This document shows, in pieces, positions 18,546-26,714 of a DNA stretch of 57,020 nt. The notes beneath the pieces were generated by a model. That model worked only from the letters and a program-made list of their open reading frames with translations. It searched no databases and was not told the origin of the DNA. The DNA is from Spirochaetota bacterium (GTDB lineage: Bacteria > Spirochaetota > Spirochaetia > SZUA-6): NCBI GenBank assembly GCA_013151965.1, contig JAADHF010000100.1, positions 1-57,020 on the forward strand, read 5' to 3'. The translations under genes and the position numbers were made by a program. How positions within the stretch are numbered: position 1 is the stretch's first letter; each line of letters begins with the position of its first letter.

Positions 18546-18935
18546 ATGAAAAGTACTAGTAGAAGAGTTCTTATTGTCGATGATTCATCCACATTGCGGG
18601 CATCCGTAGAGTTTAGCCTTTCGGAAGCCGGTTATGAAGTACTGCATGCTCCCAATGGTGTAAAGGCATTGGAGATTCTTGATAAGCACAGTAAAGGTAA
18701 CAGGCAAATAGGTATGATAATTACAGACATCAACATGCCTGCAATGGACGGCATAACTTTTATAAAAGAGGTTAAAAAAACGACATTTAAGTTTACTCCT
18801 ATACTTGTTATGACTACTGAATCGGAAGAGAACAAGAAGCTCGAAGGCAAAGCAGCCGGTGCCTCCGGGTGGCTTGTAAAGCCGTTTAAACCGGAACAGC
18901 TTATTCGTGTAGTCTCCAGATTTATCCGGTCCTGA
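18546..18935 (+). CDS. CheY-like response regulator
   Basis: Single receiver domain of 129 aa. The acidic pair is D12-D13 (VDDS), the phosphoacceptor is D61 (IITDINMP), the switch threonine is in VMTTESE (T90/T91) and the conserved lysine is K112 (LVKPFKP). No output domain, so it acts by protein contact, most likely in chemotaxis since cheD follows after three bases. Flagellar motor switching is plausible, but spirochaetes carry several CheY paralogues. The promoter lies immediately right of the 26-bp repeat. Confidence 0.9.
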   Translation: MKSTSRRVLIVDDSSTLRASVEFSLSEAGYEVLHAPNGVKALEILDKHSKGNRQIGMIITDINMPAMDGITFIKEVKKTTFKFTPILVMTTESEENKKLEGKAAGASGWLVKPFKPEQLIRVVSRFIRS

Positions 18936-18938
18936 TAT

Positions 18939-19529
18939 ATGCGGATTAAATACAGTACAAAACATAAATTGGAAATGGTTGTTTTGTTTCCCGGTGAATA
19001 CCATGCAACGGGCTATCCTAAGATGATATCGACCCTTTTAGGTTCCTGTGTTGCCGTTGCATTATTCGATGAACGGAAACAAGTGGCCGGCTTAAATCAT
19101 TTTATGCTGCCGCAGAGGCTCAGTAACAGTCAAAAATTCTTTCTTTCGGATGCGGGGAAGTACGGAATGTACGCCATGGAACTGTTAATAAATGAGATGA
19201 TTAAAATCGGTGCATTAAAGGAGAATTTAAAAGCGAAAGTTTTCGGGGGTGCGAAGGTTCTGAATTTTCCCGATAAACGTACCATTAATATTTCTGACAG
19301 CAATGTTGAATTCGCCTTCGGTTATCTGCAGGAAGAGGGAATTCCGGTAATTTCTTCTGATACGGGAGGAAGCCGGGCTAGGCATGTTCTGTTCTTTACT
19401 GAAGATGCAAAAGTTTTACTGCGCAGGATAGCGGGCAGGGATTCGGATTCTATCGAGGAGAATGAACAGAAGTACTTTGATAAGATCAAAATAACAGATA
19501 AGATAAAGGAAAAGCTTACCTTTTTTTAG
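18939..19529 (+). CDS. cheD: Chemoreceptor glutamine deamidase CheD
   Basis: Deamidates glutamines in chemoreceptors and, in other bacteria, works with CheC/CheY in adaptation. STLLGSCVAVALFD carries the catalytic cysteine C37 with a nearby threonine T32, and GLNHFMLP carries the catalytic histidine H54; the Cys-His spacing (17) equals that of the Thermotoga enzyme. KVFGGAKVL is also conserved. At 196 aa it is slightly longer than usual because of a C-terminal extension (about residues 165-196). It is cotranscribed with the CheY gene (three-base gap). Confidence 0.92.
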   Translation: MRIKYSTKHKLEMVVLFPGEYHATGYPKMISTLLGSCVAVALFDERKQVAGLNHFMLPQRLSNSQKFFLSDAGKYGMYAMELLINEMIKIGALKENLKAKVFGGAKVLNFPDKRTINISDSNVEFAFGYLQEEGIPVISSDTGGSRARHVLFFTEDAKVLLRRIAGRDSDSIEENEQKYFDKIKITDKIKEKLTFF

Positions 19530-19573
19530 GTATATTCCCGTATCCGCAGTTATTGACAGGTGACTTTTAAATT

Positions 19574-20737
19574 TTAAAAATCAGAATTCATGTTCATATC
19601 TTTTCCGAAACCATCATCGGTCGACCCGAATTGGCTCGAAAATATATCAAGAGGAAGAGAACCCCTGTTTCGTTTAGCATAAAGTTTTACAACGTAACGT
19701 ACCATGGCCATCTTTTTTTCTAATTCTTTCCGCTCAGAATTAAATTTTCTGTAAAAACCGGCGGCAGATATACCCGGACCAAGCATTCCTCTTCCGTAAC
19801 CTTCATCATAGTAGGTTTTTAATTCAAGAATACGAAAGTAAATTCTTTCGAACATGAAAAGTACTCTCCGCATTCTAAACAGATGCCCTATTATCCGCTT
19901 TTTTTCTCTCATTAAGGCGATTTTAGAACCAATTTTTCCCTCTTTGTCCTCTTTAAACCACTTATTTAGAACCATATGCTCCTTGAGCAGGGAGGTATAT
20001 TCTATATTAAATTCTCTGTGGTACTTTATATACAGGGTATGGTACGCGCGCAGAGCTTTTAACGCATTTTTTTTAAATACTTCAATTCTTTCCGCATACC
20101 AGTCCCTGCGGAATGCAGAAAGACTGGAAACAGCTACAGGTATCGACCTGAATATTTCTCCCGGCCTGTTTTCGACTGCTGTTCCGGGTTCCGCCATAAG
20201 TTTTTTGCCGGTATTATCCGTGATTAATACTCTGCCTTCTCTGCAGGTTATCAGTATTTCTCCTGTCGGCGGAGCGGTAACCGTGAAGCTGGTTCCCCGT
20301 ACACCGAGAACGGTTGAATCTGTTCTTACTTCAAATTCATTTTTCCCGGTTAGTTTTTTTACTTTTAAAGAGATGGTTCCCGTAATAATTCCTATAGAGG
20401 TTTTGTTTACCGATCCTATTTTATTTATCTCGAAGGTAAAGGAGGTATTGGGAGCAATTTTTATGACCGCACCCGAGTTAGAAGAGGATGTTATTTCCGC
20501 CTCTAATTCTCCGTCGGATTCGGTATTGATGAGATCCAGATTCTCTATCTGCCTGCCGATAAAAACATCATTACCGGAATAAATTTCTCCGTTTCTTAAT
20601 AGTTCAACTCCCCCTTCGGTATATGTAATTTCTCCGATTGCATCCTGTGCAGATACCGGAAGTATTGCAGAAAGAACAATCAGCACTGTAAGAATATTCT
20701 TTTTTGTAAACATATTTGCAGGTATATTCGCAGACAT
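19574..20737 (-). CDS. FecR-domain secreted protein
   Basis: A 387-aa exported protein: an N-terminal hydrophobic segment ending PVSAQ (signal peptide, cleavage near residue 30), then a FecR-type beta domain around residues 85-195 with TGTISLKVKKL, FEVRTDSTVLGVRGTSF and CREGRVLI. The C-terminal half (residues 210-340) is basic and helical. In spirochaetes such proteins are probably periplasmic or surface scaffolds rather than sigma-factor regulators, and no sigma/anti-sigma gene is nearby. A Shine-Dalgarno sequence (GAGGGGG) precedes the ATG. It is third in an operon with the two genes upstream (14-base gap). Confidence 0.8.
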   Translation of the reverse strand: MSANIPANMFTKKNILTVLIVLSAILPVSAQDAIGEITYTEGGVELLRNGEIYSGNDVFIGRQIENLDLINTESDGELEAEITSSSNSGAVIKIAPNTSFTFEINKIGSVNKTSIGIITGTISLKVKKLTGKNEFEVRTDSTVLGVRGTSFTVTAPPTGEILITCREGRVLITDNTGKKLMAEPGTAVENRPGEIFRSIPVAVSSLSAFRRDWYAERIEVFKKNALKALRAYHTLYIKYHREFNIEYTSLLKEHMVLNKWFKEDKEGKIGSKIALMREKKRIIGHLFRMRRVLFMFERIYFRILELKTYYDEGYGRGMLGPGISAAGFYRKFNSERKELEKKMAMVRYVVKLYAKRNRGSLPLDIFSSQFGSTDDGFGKDMNMNSDF

Positions 20738-20751
20738 AGTAGATACCCCCT

Positions 20752-21834
20752 CTATAATCCTCTCGTATGGTTAAATATATCACTTAAGCCGGAAATATCA
20801 GCGGGAATTCCGCCGAAAACATTTTTCCAGAGGCTTCTGCTTTCCATGCACATATAAATCGGAATATCTTTGCCGAAACCTGCAATTCTATCTGCAATGG
20901 ACTTATACATAGCTGTTCTTGTTTTTTGGATATATCTGTATTTTTTATCTTTCGACGGAACGAATTCTTCCAAAAATATATCCTTTACACCTGCCCTGTC
21001 TTTTAACCCGGCAGGATAACGGAATGTGCCCATACTGATCCATACAATCTTTTCTGCCGGAATAGTATACTCATTAAAGATAGTATCCACCAGCTTAAGA
21101 TAGTCCTTTTTCCATTCGGGATACAAAAATATAGGGTCGAAATGAAACGAAACGAAATAACCGTTATCCGCAGCTTTTTTGGCGGCAGCAAGCCTTTCCT
21201 GTACAGTGCCGGCGATACCTTCTTCCCTGTCCGCAATATTCTGGGGATTAAGAGAAAACCCGATAACCGCATTCCCCTTTTCAGGAATGGATAAGAGATG
21301 TTCTACAAAATTTGTTTTTGTTTTTAATTCGAAAAAAATATTGGGAGATTCGGAAAAGGCTTCTATGAAAACTCCGGAAAGTTCGAATAGAGGATCGAAT
21401 AGTAAGGAATCCCCGACTTCGCCTGTTCCTATTCTTATAGTTCTGCCGCTGTTTAATCCGGCTATCTCCAGAACACGCTGTATCTGTTTTTCAGGTTCTG
21501 CGTTAACGACAATAGGTGAAAAGTTTAAGTAACTCTGCATTATGCAGTAAGAACATCCTATAGTACATCCGATATAGAGATCTATTGTAAGATAATTGCA
21601 GCAGATATGTCCCTGTGTGCCCGGACATCTGCCGACAGTTTCTCCTTTCGGAGATGTTATAAGAATTGTTTTACTGTTAAGATCGGATTCCGGAATATCT
21701 TTCCTTGCTTTAATGATAGAAAAAGGGGTACCGGGAAGTCTCTTAAGAATACGTTCGGCATAGACTGTATTCTTAACATCTGCGGTGATATATATTTTGT
21801 TAAAGTATTCAGCGTAAAAAGGATAAGAATTCAT
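20752..21834 (-). CDS. Spore photoproduct lyase-like radical SAM protein
   Basis: A 360-aa radical SAM protein of the SPL/SplB superfamily. Cluster cysteines are C90, C94 and C97 (CTIGCSYC), followed by IMQSYLN, matching the YLQTYL of true lyases. A second group of cysteines, C70, C78 and C79 (GRCPGTQGHICCN), precedes it. Where SPL carries its hydrogen-donor cysteine about 43 residues after the cluster, this protein reads RIGTGEVGDSL, so the donor cysteine is missing. Real spore repair is therefore unlikely; it may act on another photoproduct or substrate. The start overlaps the ParB-like gene by 26 bases, with AGGA upstream. Confidence 0.85.
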   Translation of the reverse strand: MNSYPFYAEYFNKIYITADVKNTVYAERILKRLPGTPFSIIKARKDIPESDLNSKTILITSPKGETVGRCPGTQGHICCNYLTIDLYIGCTIGCSYCIMQSYLNFSPIVVNAEPEKQIQRVLEIAGLNSGRTIRIGTGEVGDSLLFDPLFELSGVFIEAFSESPNIFFELKTKTNFVEHLLSIPEKGNAVIGFSLNPQNIADREEGIAGTVQERLAAAKKAADNGYFVSFHFDPIFLYPEWKKDYLKLVDTIFNEYTIPAEKIVWISMGTFRYPAGLKDRAGVKDIFLEEFVPSKDKKYRYIQKTRTAMYKSIADRIAGFGKDIPIYMCMESRSLWKNVFGGIPADISGLSDIFNHTRGL

Positions 21835-22696
21835 CTATATGTTCCTGAATGAGCTGTATTTTCCTGATTTTTTCGGAGAGATTCTTACTGCTGTTAAAAG
21901 TAAATTGAACGGAAAACGAATCACCTTCAAAATATGCAGGCGGAGTTATTCTTATGCCGCTTTTTAAAAGATACCGGCTGTGAAGGGCATTGTACTTTTT
22001 TTCCATCCGGGAAAGTTTCGGAAATCTAAGTTCCCTTACCGTTTTAAGCGGGTTTTCAGAGGAGAGAATATTTTTTAAGAGCTCTGCCGTCCTGGAATTA
22101 TCTATTTTATCTCTCCTTACTGCCTCGGAAAAGTAGGTAAGGAGAAGCCGCTTTTGAGAAAAAGACAGTTTTTTTCCTTTCTCTATATATAGAAAAATAT
22201 CATCGTCAAATTTCCGTACCAAAGCGGCGGTTTTAAAATCAATATGTCCTGTTTCGATCATCTCTCTTAACGGCTGTGATAATTCCCGGAATATCGCCGC
22301 GTTTTTTACCCATGAGGTATCACTTCCCTCTTCTATGTATGCAGTGAGTCCAACGGCTTTCTCACCTATATTATTGTTCTTTAAGTATTCAAGTATCTTT
22401 GCTTTTTCCTCCCAGGAATATTTCCCCCTCCGGTTTTCCAGTTTAAGGGCGGTTTTAAGATTTTGTAAAGGCCCTTTGCCGGTAATCTCTTTGCATGCAA
22501 GCTCCGTTAAACCGTTTTCTTTTGCCGCACTGATAATACGGTATCCCCATATCAGCATATTTCCCGAAAAGGGAAGAGGAGGGTACAGATTATCGGCAAG
22601 TAAATCAGGATCGTATTGTTTGCTTCTGTCAAAAAGTTCAAGGGGATGTTCCATCTGTTCGATTTCTTTAAGGGGTAATTTAACTGTTCCGGTCAT
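21809..22696 (-). CDS. ParB-like N-terminal domain protein
   Basis: A 295-aa protein. Residues 5-75 resemble a ParB/Srx fold: VKLPLKEIEQMEHPLELFD, then NMLIWGYRIISAAKENGL, where ParB has the GxxR box. Residues 85-170 (LENRRGKYSWEEKAKILEYL) resemble the helical domain that follows in ParB and phage relatives. The C-terminus is unassigned. Chromosomal ParB normally has ParA beside it; there is none here, so this is an accessory family member. It overlaps the SPL-like gene by 26 bases, implying linked function. It lacks a Shine-Dalgarno sequence and has a promoter placing +1 on its ATG. Confidence 0.7.
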   Translation of the reverse strand: MTGTVKLPLKEIEQMEHPLELFDRSKQYDPDLLADNLYPPLPFSGNMLIWGYRIISAAKENGLTELACKEITGKGPLQNLKTALKLENRRGKYSWEEKAKILEYLKNNNIGEKAVGLTAYIEEGSDTSWVKNAAIFRELSQPLREMIETGHIDFKTAALVRKFDDDIFLYIEKGKKLSFSQKRLLLTYFSEAVRRDKIDNSRTAELLKNILSSENPLKTVRELRFPKLSRMEKKYNALHSRYLLKSGIRITPPAYFEGDSFSVQFTFNSSKNLSEKIRKIQLIQEHIDEFLSFLR

Positions 22697-22702
22697 ACAG
22701 TG

Positions 22703-22731
22703 AAGTTAACAAAAATCATAATTTTATCCAA
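22703..22731 (-). promoter_or_regulatory. Sigma-70 promoter of the ParB-like/SPL/FecR operon, leaderless
   Basis: On the minus strand TTGGAT (22726-22731), 17-bp spacer, TAACTT (22703-22708). Six bases then separate the -10 element from the ATG at 22696, so the predicted +1 is the A of ATG. No Shine-Dalgarno sequence precedes the gene. Confidence 0.5.
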
Positions 22732-22776
22732 CAGAATTTTATAAAAGCATGTAATTATGGTATCATAATAGTTTTC

Positions 22777-22805
22777 TTGACGCTATATCAGGAGCGTGAT
22801 AGACT
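22777..22805 (+). promoter_or_regulatory. Promoter of the LysM lipoprotein gene
   Basis: TTGACG at 22777-22782, 17-bp spacer, TAGACT at 22800-22805; predicted start near 22812. The strong Shine-Dalgarno GAGGAGG at 22816-22822 then lies near the 5' end of the message. Confidence 0.5.
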
Positions 22806-22829
22806 TACTTATATCGAGGAGGAAAAGGT

Positions 22830-24245
22830 ATGAATAAAATAGGAAGATTGTTTTTTATAATGATACTCGCTTTTTCCCTTTTTAACTGCCCCTCTACACC
22901 CAAAACAGTAGAGAAACCTCCGGAACAGAAGAAGCCGGTAGCGGAGAAACCTGCCGAAAAACCGGCGGAGAAACCAGCTGAAAAGCCGGTGGAAAAACCT
23001 GTTGTTAAAGCTCCTGAGGTTAAGGCGGTAAGCGATAGTGAAGTGGCTTCTGCGCGAAGTGCCATAGCACGTGCCGAGGAAGCTGATGCAGGTTATTATG
23101 ACCCCGAAACGATAAAGCAGGCAAGAACGGATCTTACCACTGCTCTTGGAATAAGAACATCCGATCCGGCAAAGGCAAGGGATTTGTTGAAAAAAGCAAA
23201 ACAGGAAGCTGATCTTGCGTTTGATAACTCGGTTAAAAAAGCTGCGGCTGTACTTGCCGATAGAATGGTCCGGATGAATGAAAGACTTAAAGAAATCGAA
23301 GCGGATAAGTTTATGCCGGATCTATATAAGGACGCTGTCGGCGGTATCGGTGAAGCTAAGAAACTCTATGCAGACGGCGCTTTGGCCGATGCCCGTGATA
23401 AAGCGTATGAGAGCCTTAAAAAAATGGCGGACTTGTATGATCTTGTTGATAAGAGAATCAGGTGGATAAGAATACTAAAACGTGATACGGAACAGTATAT
23501 GGATGATGCCGAAAAAGCGGATGCATCTGCATGGGCTCCGGATGAACTTAAAAAAACAACTCAGCTATACTATATGGGAGTAGAGGCTTTTCAGAAGTAT
23601 GATCTCGATTCCAGCGAGGAGTATCTTGGAAGTGCCCGTGAGGCTGCCAGAGATTCCGTCAAATTTTCGCGTGAGCGGAAACTTACCGTTGAAAAGAAAA
23701 AAGCTGACAATCTAATGCTGGAAGTCATGAAGGAAATAGAAGCGGCATCCAAGCTTACTGTAGTTACGGATGAGGGTACGGTAATAAAACCCAAGGCCTG
23801 GTCCGGTGAAAAAATGCTGAAAAAGGCGGAGAAAAAGAAAGAGAAAAAAAGTCAAAGCGGGAATGGCGGCCAGTCCATGCTGATACCGCATGGCAGTAAA
23901 ATTGCTGTTTTAGGGGATGTAAATCAGGAAAGTTTTCTTGATCAGGCAAAGGCACTCTGGAAAATAGGAGTGGAAGAGAAAAATAAAGGCAATTTTAAGA
24001 AGGCCATGGAATATTTCCTTGAGGCTAAAAAGTACATAGCCGTATACAAGGAACAGGCGGTAAAGTCCGTATATACGGTACGGTTAATACCTGAACGCAG
24101 GGACTGCCTCTGGAGAATTGCAGAGTATGATTTTGTTTACGGCAATCCGTATCTCTGGCCTAAAATCTGGAGGAGAAACAGAAAGCTTATTCAGAATCCC
24201 GATCTTATCTATCCGGGGTGGAAGCTTGTTATTCCTCCGAAATGA
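22830..24245 (+). CDS. LysM-domain lipoprotein with Lys-Pro-Ala-Glu repeats
   Basis: A 471-aa lipoprotein: hydrophobic signal and lipobox SLFNC (C20), then a tether of AEKP/VEKP repeats (about residues 36-60), a long helical region with TPR-like or coiled-coil segments (about residues 70-400), and a C-terminal LysM-type module (YTVRLIPERRDCLWRIAEYD ... IYPGWKLVIPP) that should bind peptidoglycan. It probably links the outer or inner membrane lipid anchor to the cell wall. Strong promoter and Shine-Dalgarno sequence suggest good expression. The repeat tract at 22940-23005 is imperfect at DNA level and could vary in length between strains. Confidence 0.85.
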   Translation: MNKIGRLFFIMILAFSLFNCPSTPKTVEKPPEQKKPVAEKPAEKPAEKPAEKPVEKPVVKAPEVKAVSDSEVASARSAIARAEEADAGYYDPETIKQARTDLTTALGIRTSDPAKARDLLKKAKQEADLAFDNSVKKAAAVLADRMVRMNERLKEIEADKFMPDLYKDAVGGIGEAKKLYADGALADARDKAYESLKKMADLYDLVDKRIRWIRILKRDTEQYMDDAEKADASAWAPDELKKTTQLYYMGVEAFQKYDLDSSEEYLGSAREAARDSVKFSRERKLTVEKKKADNLMLEVMKEIEAASKLTVVTDEGTVIKPKAWSGEKMLKKAEKKKEKKSQSGNGGQSMLIPHGSKIAVLGDVNQESFLDQAKALWKIGVEEKNKGNFKKAMEYFLEAKKYIAVYKEQAVKSVYTVRLIPERRDCLWRIAEYDFVYGNPYLWPKIWRRNRKLIQNPDLIYPGWKLVIPPK

Positions 24246-24270
24246 GCCTGCATGAAATACAGCCTTAATA

Positions 24271-24313
24271 CCCGGCAGTTTCCCGGTGACACGATACTGC
24301 GGGATTGGTTTTT
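24271..24313 (+). terminator. Possible terminator between LysM gene and phosphohexomutase
   Basis: CCCGGCAGT (24271-24279) can pair with ACTGCGGG (24296-24303), with one bulged G and a 16-base loop, followed by TTTTT at 24309-24313. It lies between two convergent genes. The large loop and the gap before the T-run weaken it. Confidence 0.4.
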
Positions 24314-24322
24314 ATTGAATTG

Positions 24323-25657
24323 TTAAGCCCTGATTTTTGCGGTAAGTTCTTTTACTCTTTTATCGAGTTCTGTTTTGGAGTCTGCCTCGACGACAAGACG
24401 GAGGTAAGGTTCCGTATTAGAAGGCCTCAGGTTGAACCACCAGTCAGGAAAATCTATTCTGATGCCGTCGAGCGTATTTACCCGCCCGTTACCGTACTCG
24501 CTTAATATTTTTTCCATAACCGAGCTCTTGTCTTTTACCTCAAAATTAAGCTCTCCGGAATAGAAGTAATGACTGATTTCAGCAATAAGCCCGGATATGG
24601 GTCTTTTCTCCATCGAAAGTATGGATAGTACCGTAAGGGCGGATATCATGCCCGAATCACAGTAATAGTTTTCACGAAAGTAGTAGTGCCCTGCAAGCTC
24701 TCCGCCGTAAATCCCGTTTGTTTCACGCAGGAGTTTTTTTGCATGAGAATGACCGACTTTACAAATAACCGGATTTCCTCCTAACTTTGTAATGAATTCG
24801 ACGACACTCCTCGATGACCTTACATCGTAAAGAACGGTTTTGTCCCTGCCGGGTTTGTCAGGATAGTGAACAAAAAAATGAAGGCCTAAAAGTGCAGTTA
24901 TAAGGTCCGGGGAAATAAAATGACCCTTTTCATTGATAAACATTACCCTGTCTGCATCTCCGTCAAAACAGATACCAAGATCGGCTTTTTCCTCCAATAC
25001 TTTCCGCTTTAAAGCCTTAAGGTTGGATTCGATTAAAGGATTGGGTGCATGATTGGGAAATGTTCCGTCCGGTTTATCAAAGATAAGTGTTATGTCCGTA
25101 TCCAGGTCTTTAATAACATCACGGATAAAAATTCCTGCCATTCCATTGGAACAATCGATAACGGCCCTTATTTTTCCTATTCCCTCTTTGAATTTAGCAA
25201 GGTGAGCGAGGTAGTCGGATTTTATATCTAATTTTTCCGTTTTGCCTTTTAAAGGAGATGGCTGTACTGTTCCGGCTGCTGAAGCCTCTAATTTGTCCAG
25301 ACCTGTTTCGTAACCGACAGGGATTGCCTTTTCTCTGGATATTTTTAATCCGTTGTACTCTTTGGGGTTGTGCGAGGCTGTTATCATTACACTGCCCCTT
25401 ATATTATAAAATGCCGTTGCAAAATAGCAGGCAGGTGTATCACAAAGACCTATGTCCAGAACATCCGCACCTGCATCATTGATTCCGGAACTGACGGCAT
25501 TAAATATTTCATCGGAGGAAATTCTGATATCTCTGCCTATAATTATTTTAGTTGAATCCAGCAGCCGGGGAAGAAAGAAACCTATCTTATAGGCGGTGTT
25601 GCGGTCCCATTCCTTATCGTAGATACCCCGTATATCGTATGCTTTAAAGATTCCCAC
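24323..25657 (-). CDS. manB: Phosphomannomutase/phosphoglucomutase
   Basis: Alpha-D-phosphohexomutase of 444 aa, interconverting hexose 1- and 6-phosphates for nucleotide-sugar supply. All four family sites are present: MITASHNPKEYNGLKI (phosphoserine), CFDGDADRVMFIN (Mg-binding DxDxD), GGELAGHYYFRE (sugar-binding loop) and RPSNTEPYLRL (phosphate-binding loop). Begins IFKAYDIRGIYDKEW, the usual N-terminus. Start is GTG with AGGGAG six bases upstream. It may be bifunctional for mannose and glucose phosphates; the exact specificity is not decided by these motifs. Confidence 0.92.
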   Translation of the reverse strand: MGIFKAYDIRGIYDKEWDRNTAYKIGFFLPRLLDSTKIIIGRDIRISSDEIFNAVSSGINDAGADVLDIGLCDTPACYFATAFYNIRGSVMITASHNPKEYNGLKISREKAIPVGYETGLDKLEASAAGTVQPSPLKGKTEKLDIKSDYLAHLAKFKEGIGKIRAVIDCSNGMAGIFIRDVIKDLDTDITLIFDKPDGTFPNHAPNPLIESNLKALKRKVLEEKADLGICFDGDADRVMFINEKGHFISPDLITALLGLHFFVHYPDKPGRDKTVLYDVRSSRSVVEFITKLGGNPVICKVGHSHAKKLLRETNGIYGGELAGHYYFRENYYCDSGMISALTVLSILSMEKRPISGLIAEISHYFYSGELNFEVKDKSSVMEKILSEYGNGRVNTLDGIRIDFPDWWFNLRPSNTEPYLRLVVEADSKTELDKRVKELTAKIRA

Positions 25658-25752
25658 ATTATGCTCCCTGTTTTTTTCTTGGATGTTATCAGAAAAAGTC
25701 GATACTGTTAATAGAGTTTTTAATACAAACAGGTAATGATAAAGGTGTTTTA

Positions 25753-26703
25753 GTGTTTGATTTTAACAATGTGGATTCCATGCAGGAAATAGTTGTCAGC
25801 TGCGACTCCTCCGGAAAGATACGCGAATGGAACAGAGCCGGCGGAGATATAACCGGGTATCAGAGAGAAGATACTATAGGAAAGGATATCGGTTTTCTGT
25901 TTCCCAGGGAAACACGTAAAAGGCTGTCGAGAATAATGGATTATGTTCTCGACGGGAGCAGCTTCCCTGCCATAGAAGTGAATATGTTAATAAGTAACGG
26001 ACAGAAGGTACCGGTTGATGTTGTTGTATATCAGGAAGAAAAGGGCTTTACATTTATTATCAGGGATATGACTTTAAAAGAGCTGCTCCTTAAGAAAAAA
26101 TATGAATATGCGGAACTCTATAAAACATTAGTGGAACATTCATCTGCAATGATTTACCTGCTGGATACCGAAGGAAAGCTGATCTTTATTAATACTACCG
26201 GAGCAAAAATGCTCGGTTATCCGAAAGAAGAAATACTGGGCAGGCAGCTTCTTGAATTTATCCACCCCGACGACAGAGAGCGTATTGTCTGGCATGTGCA
26301 GGAGCGCAGAAAGGCCGAAAGGGCTACATGGAATGTGGAGATCCGGCTGGTGCCTAAAAATAAAAAGACAAGAATTTTTGAATTCGATTATATCTTTGCT
26401 CTGCTTAACAGTTTCGGTGTATATACTCAAAAGAGAAGAAAAAACGGTTCTTCATCCGGGCAGGAGTTTATAGGAACTCAAGGCATCGCACGCGATATAA
26501 CGGAACTTAAGACTCTTAAGCAGTTTGTTAAAAATGTGGAGACTATTCTTCCTATCTGCAGTGTCTGTCATAAGATACGTACAACGGAAGAAGATAAAGA
26601 AAAGTGGATGCAGATAGAGCAGTATATAAACAGGAAGGGCGGTGTTAAATTCTCTCATACTATATGTCCCGACTGCGCTAAACGGTTTAATACTTTAACG
26701 TAA
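25753..26703 (+). CDS. PAS-PAS protein with C-terminal Cys4 (CxxC) module
   Basis: A 316-aa sensor-like protein. Two PAS domains, about residues 8-115 (IVVSCDSSGKIREWNRAGG) and 125-250 (AMIYLLDTEGKLIFINTTGA, then IARDITELK), are followed by a C-terminal module with two CxxC pairs, ICSVCHKIR near 275 and ICPDCAKRF near 308. This tail is known at the end of PAS and receiver proteins and looks metal-binding. There is no histidine kinase, GGDEF or DNA-binding output, so signalling must go through the Cys4 module or a partner. The start is GTG; an in-frame ATG nine codons later is an alternative. Confidence 0.82.
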   Translation: MFDFNNVDSMQEIVVSCDSSGKIREWNRAGGDITGYQREDTIGKDIGFLFPRETRKRLSRIMDYVLDGSSFPAIEVNMLISNGQKVPVDVVVYQEEKGFTFIIRDMTLKELLLKKKYEYAELYKTLVEHSSAMIYLLDTEGKLIFINTTGAKMLGYPKEEILGRQLLEFIHPDDRERIVWHVQERRKAERATWNVEIRLVPKNKKTRIFEFDYIFALLNSFGVYTQKRRKNGSSSGQEFIGTQGIARDITELKTLKQFVKNVETILPICSVCHKIRTTEEDKEKWMQIEQYINRKGGVKFSHTICPDCAKRFNTLT

Positions 26704-26714
26704 TTCTATGAGTT

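Noticed and set aside
20752..21834. Genuine spore photoproduct lyase, hence a sporulating host
   Set aside because: The donor cysteine is missing and the rest of the window is spirochaetal, so sporulation is not implied.
22940..23005. Tandem-looking repeat that could be mistaken for a CRISPR or VNTR
   Set aside because: It encodes the AEKP/VEKP tether of the LysM lipoprotein; units are short, imperfect and in frame.
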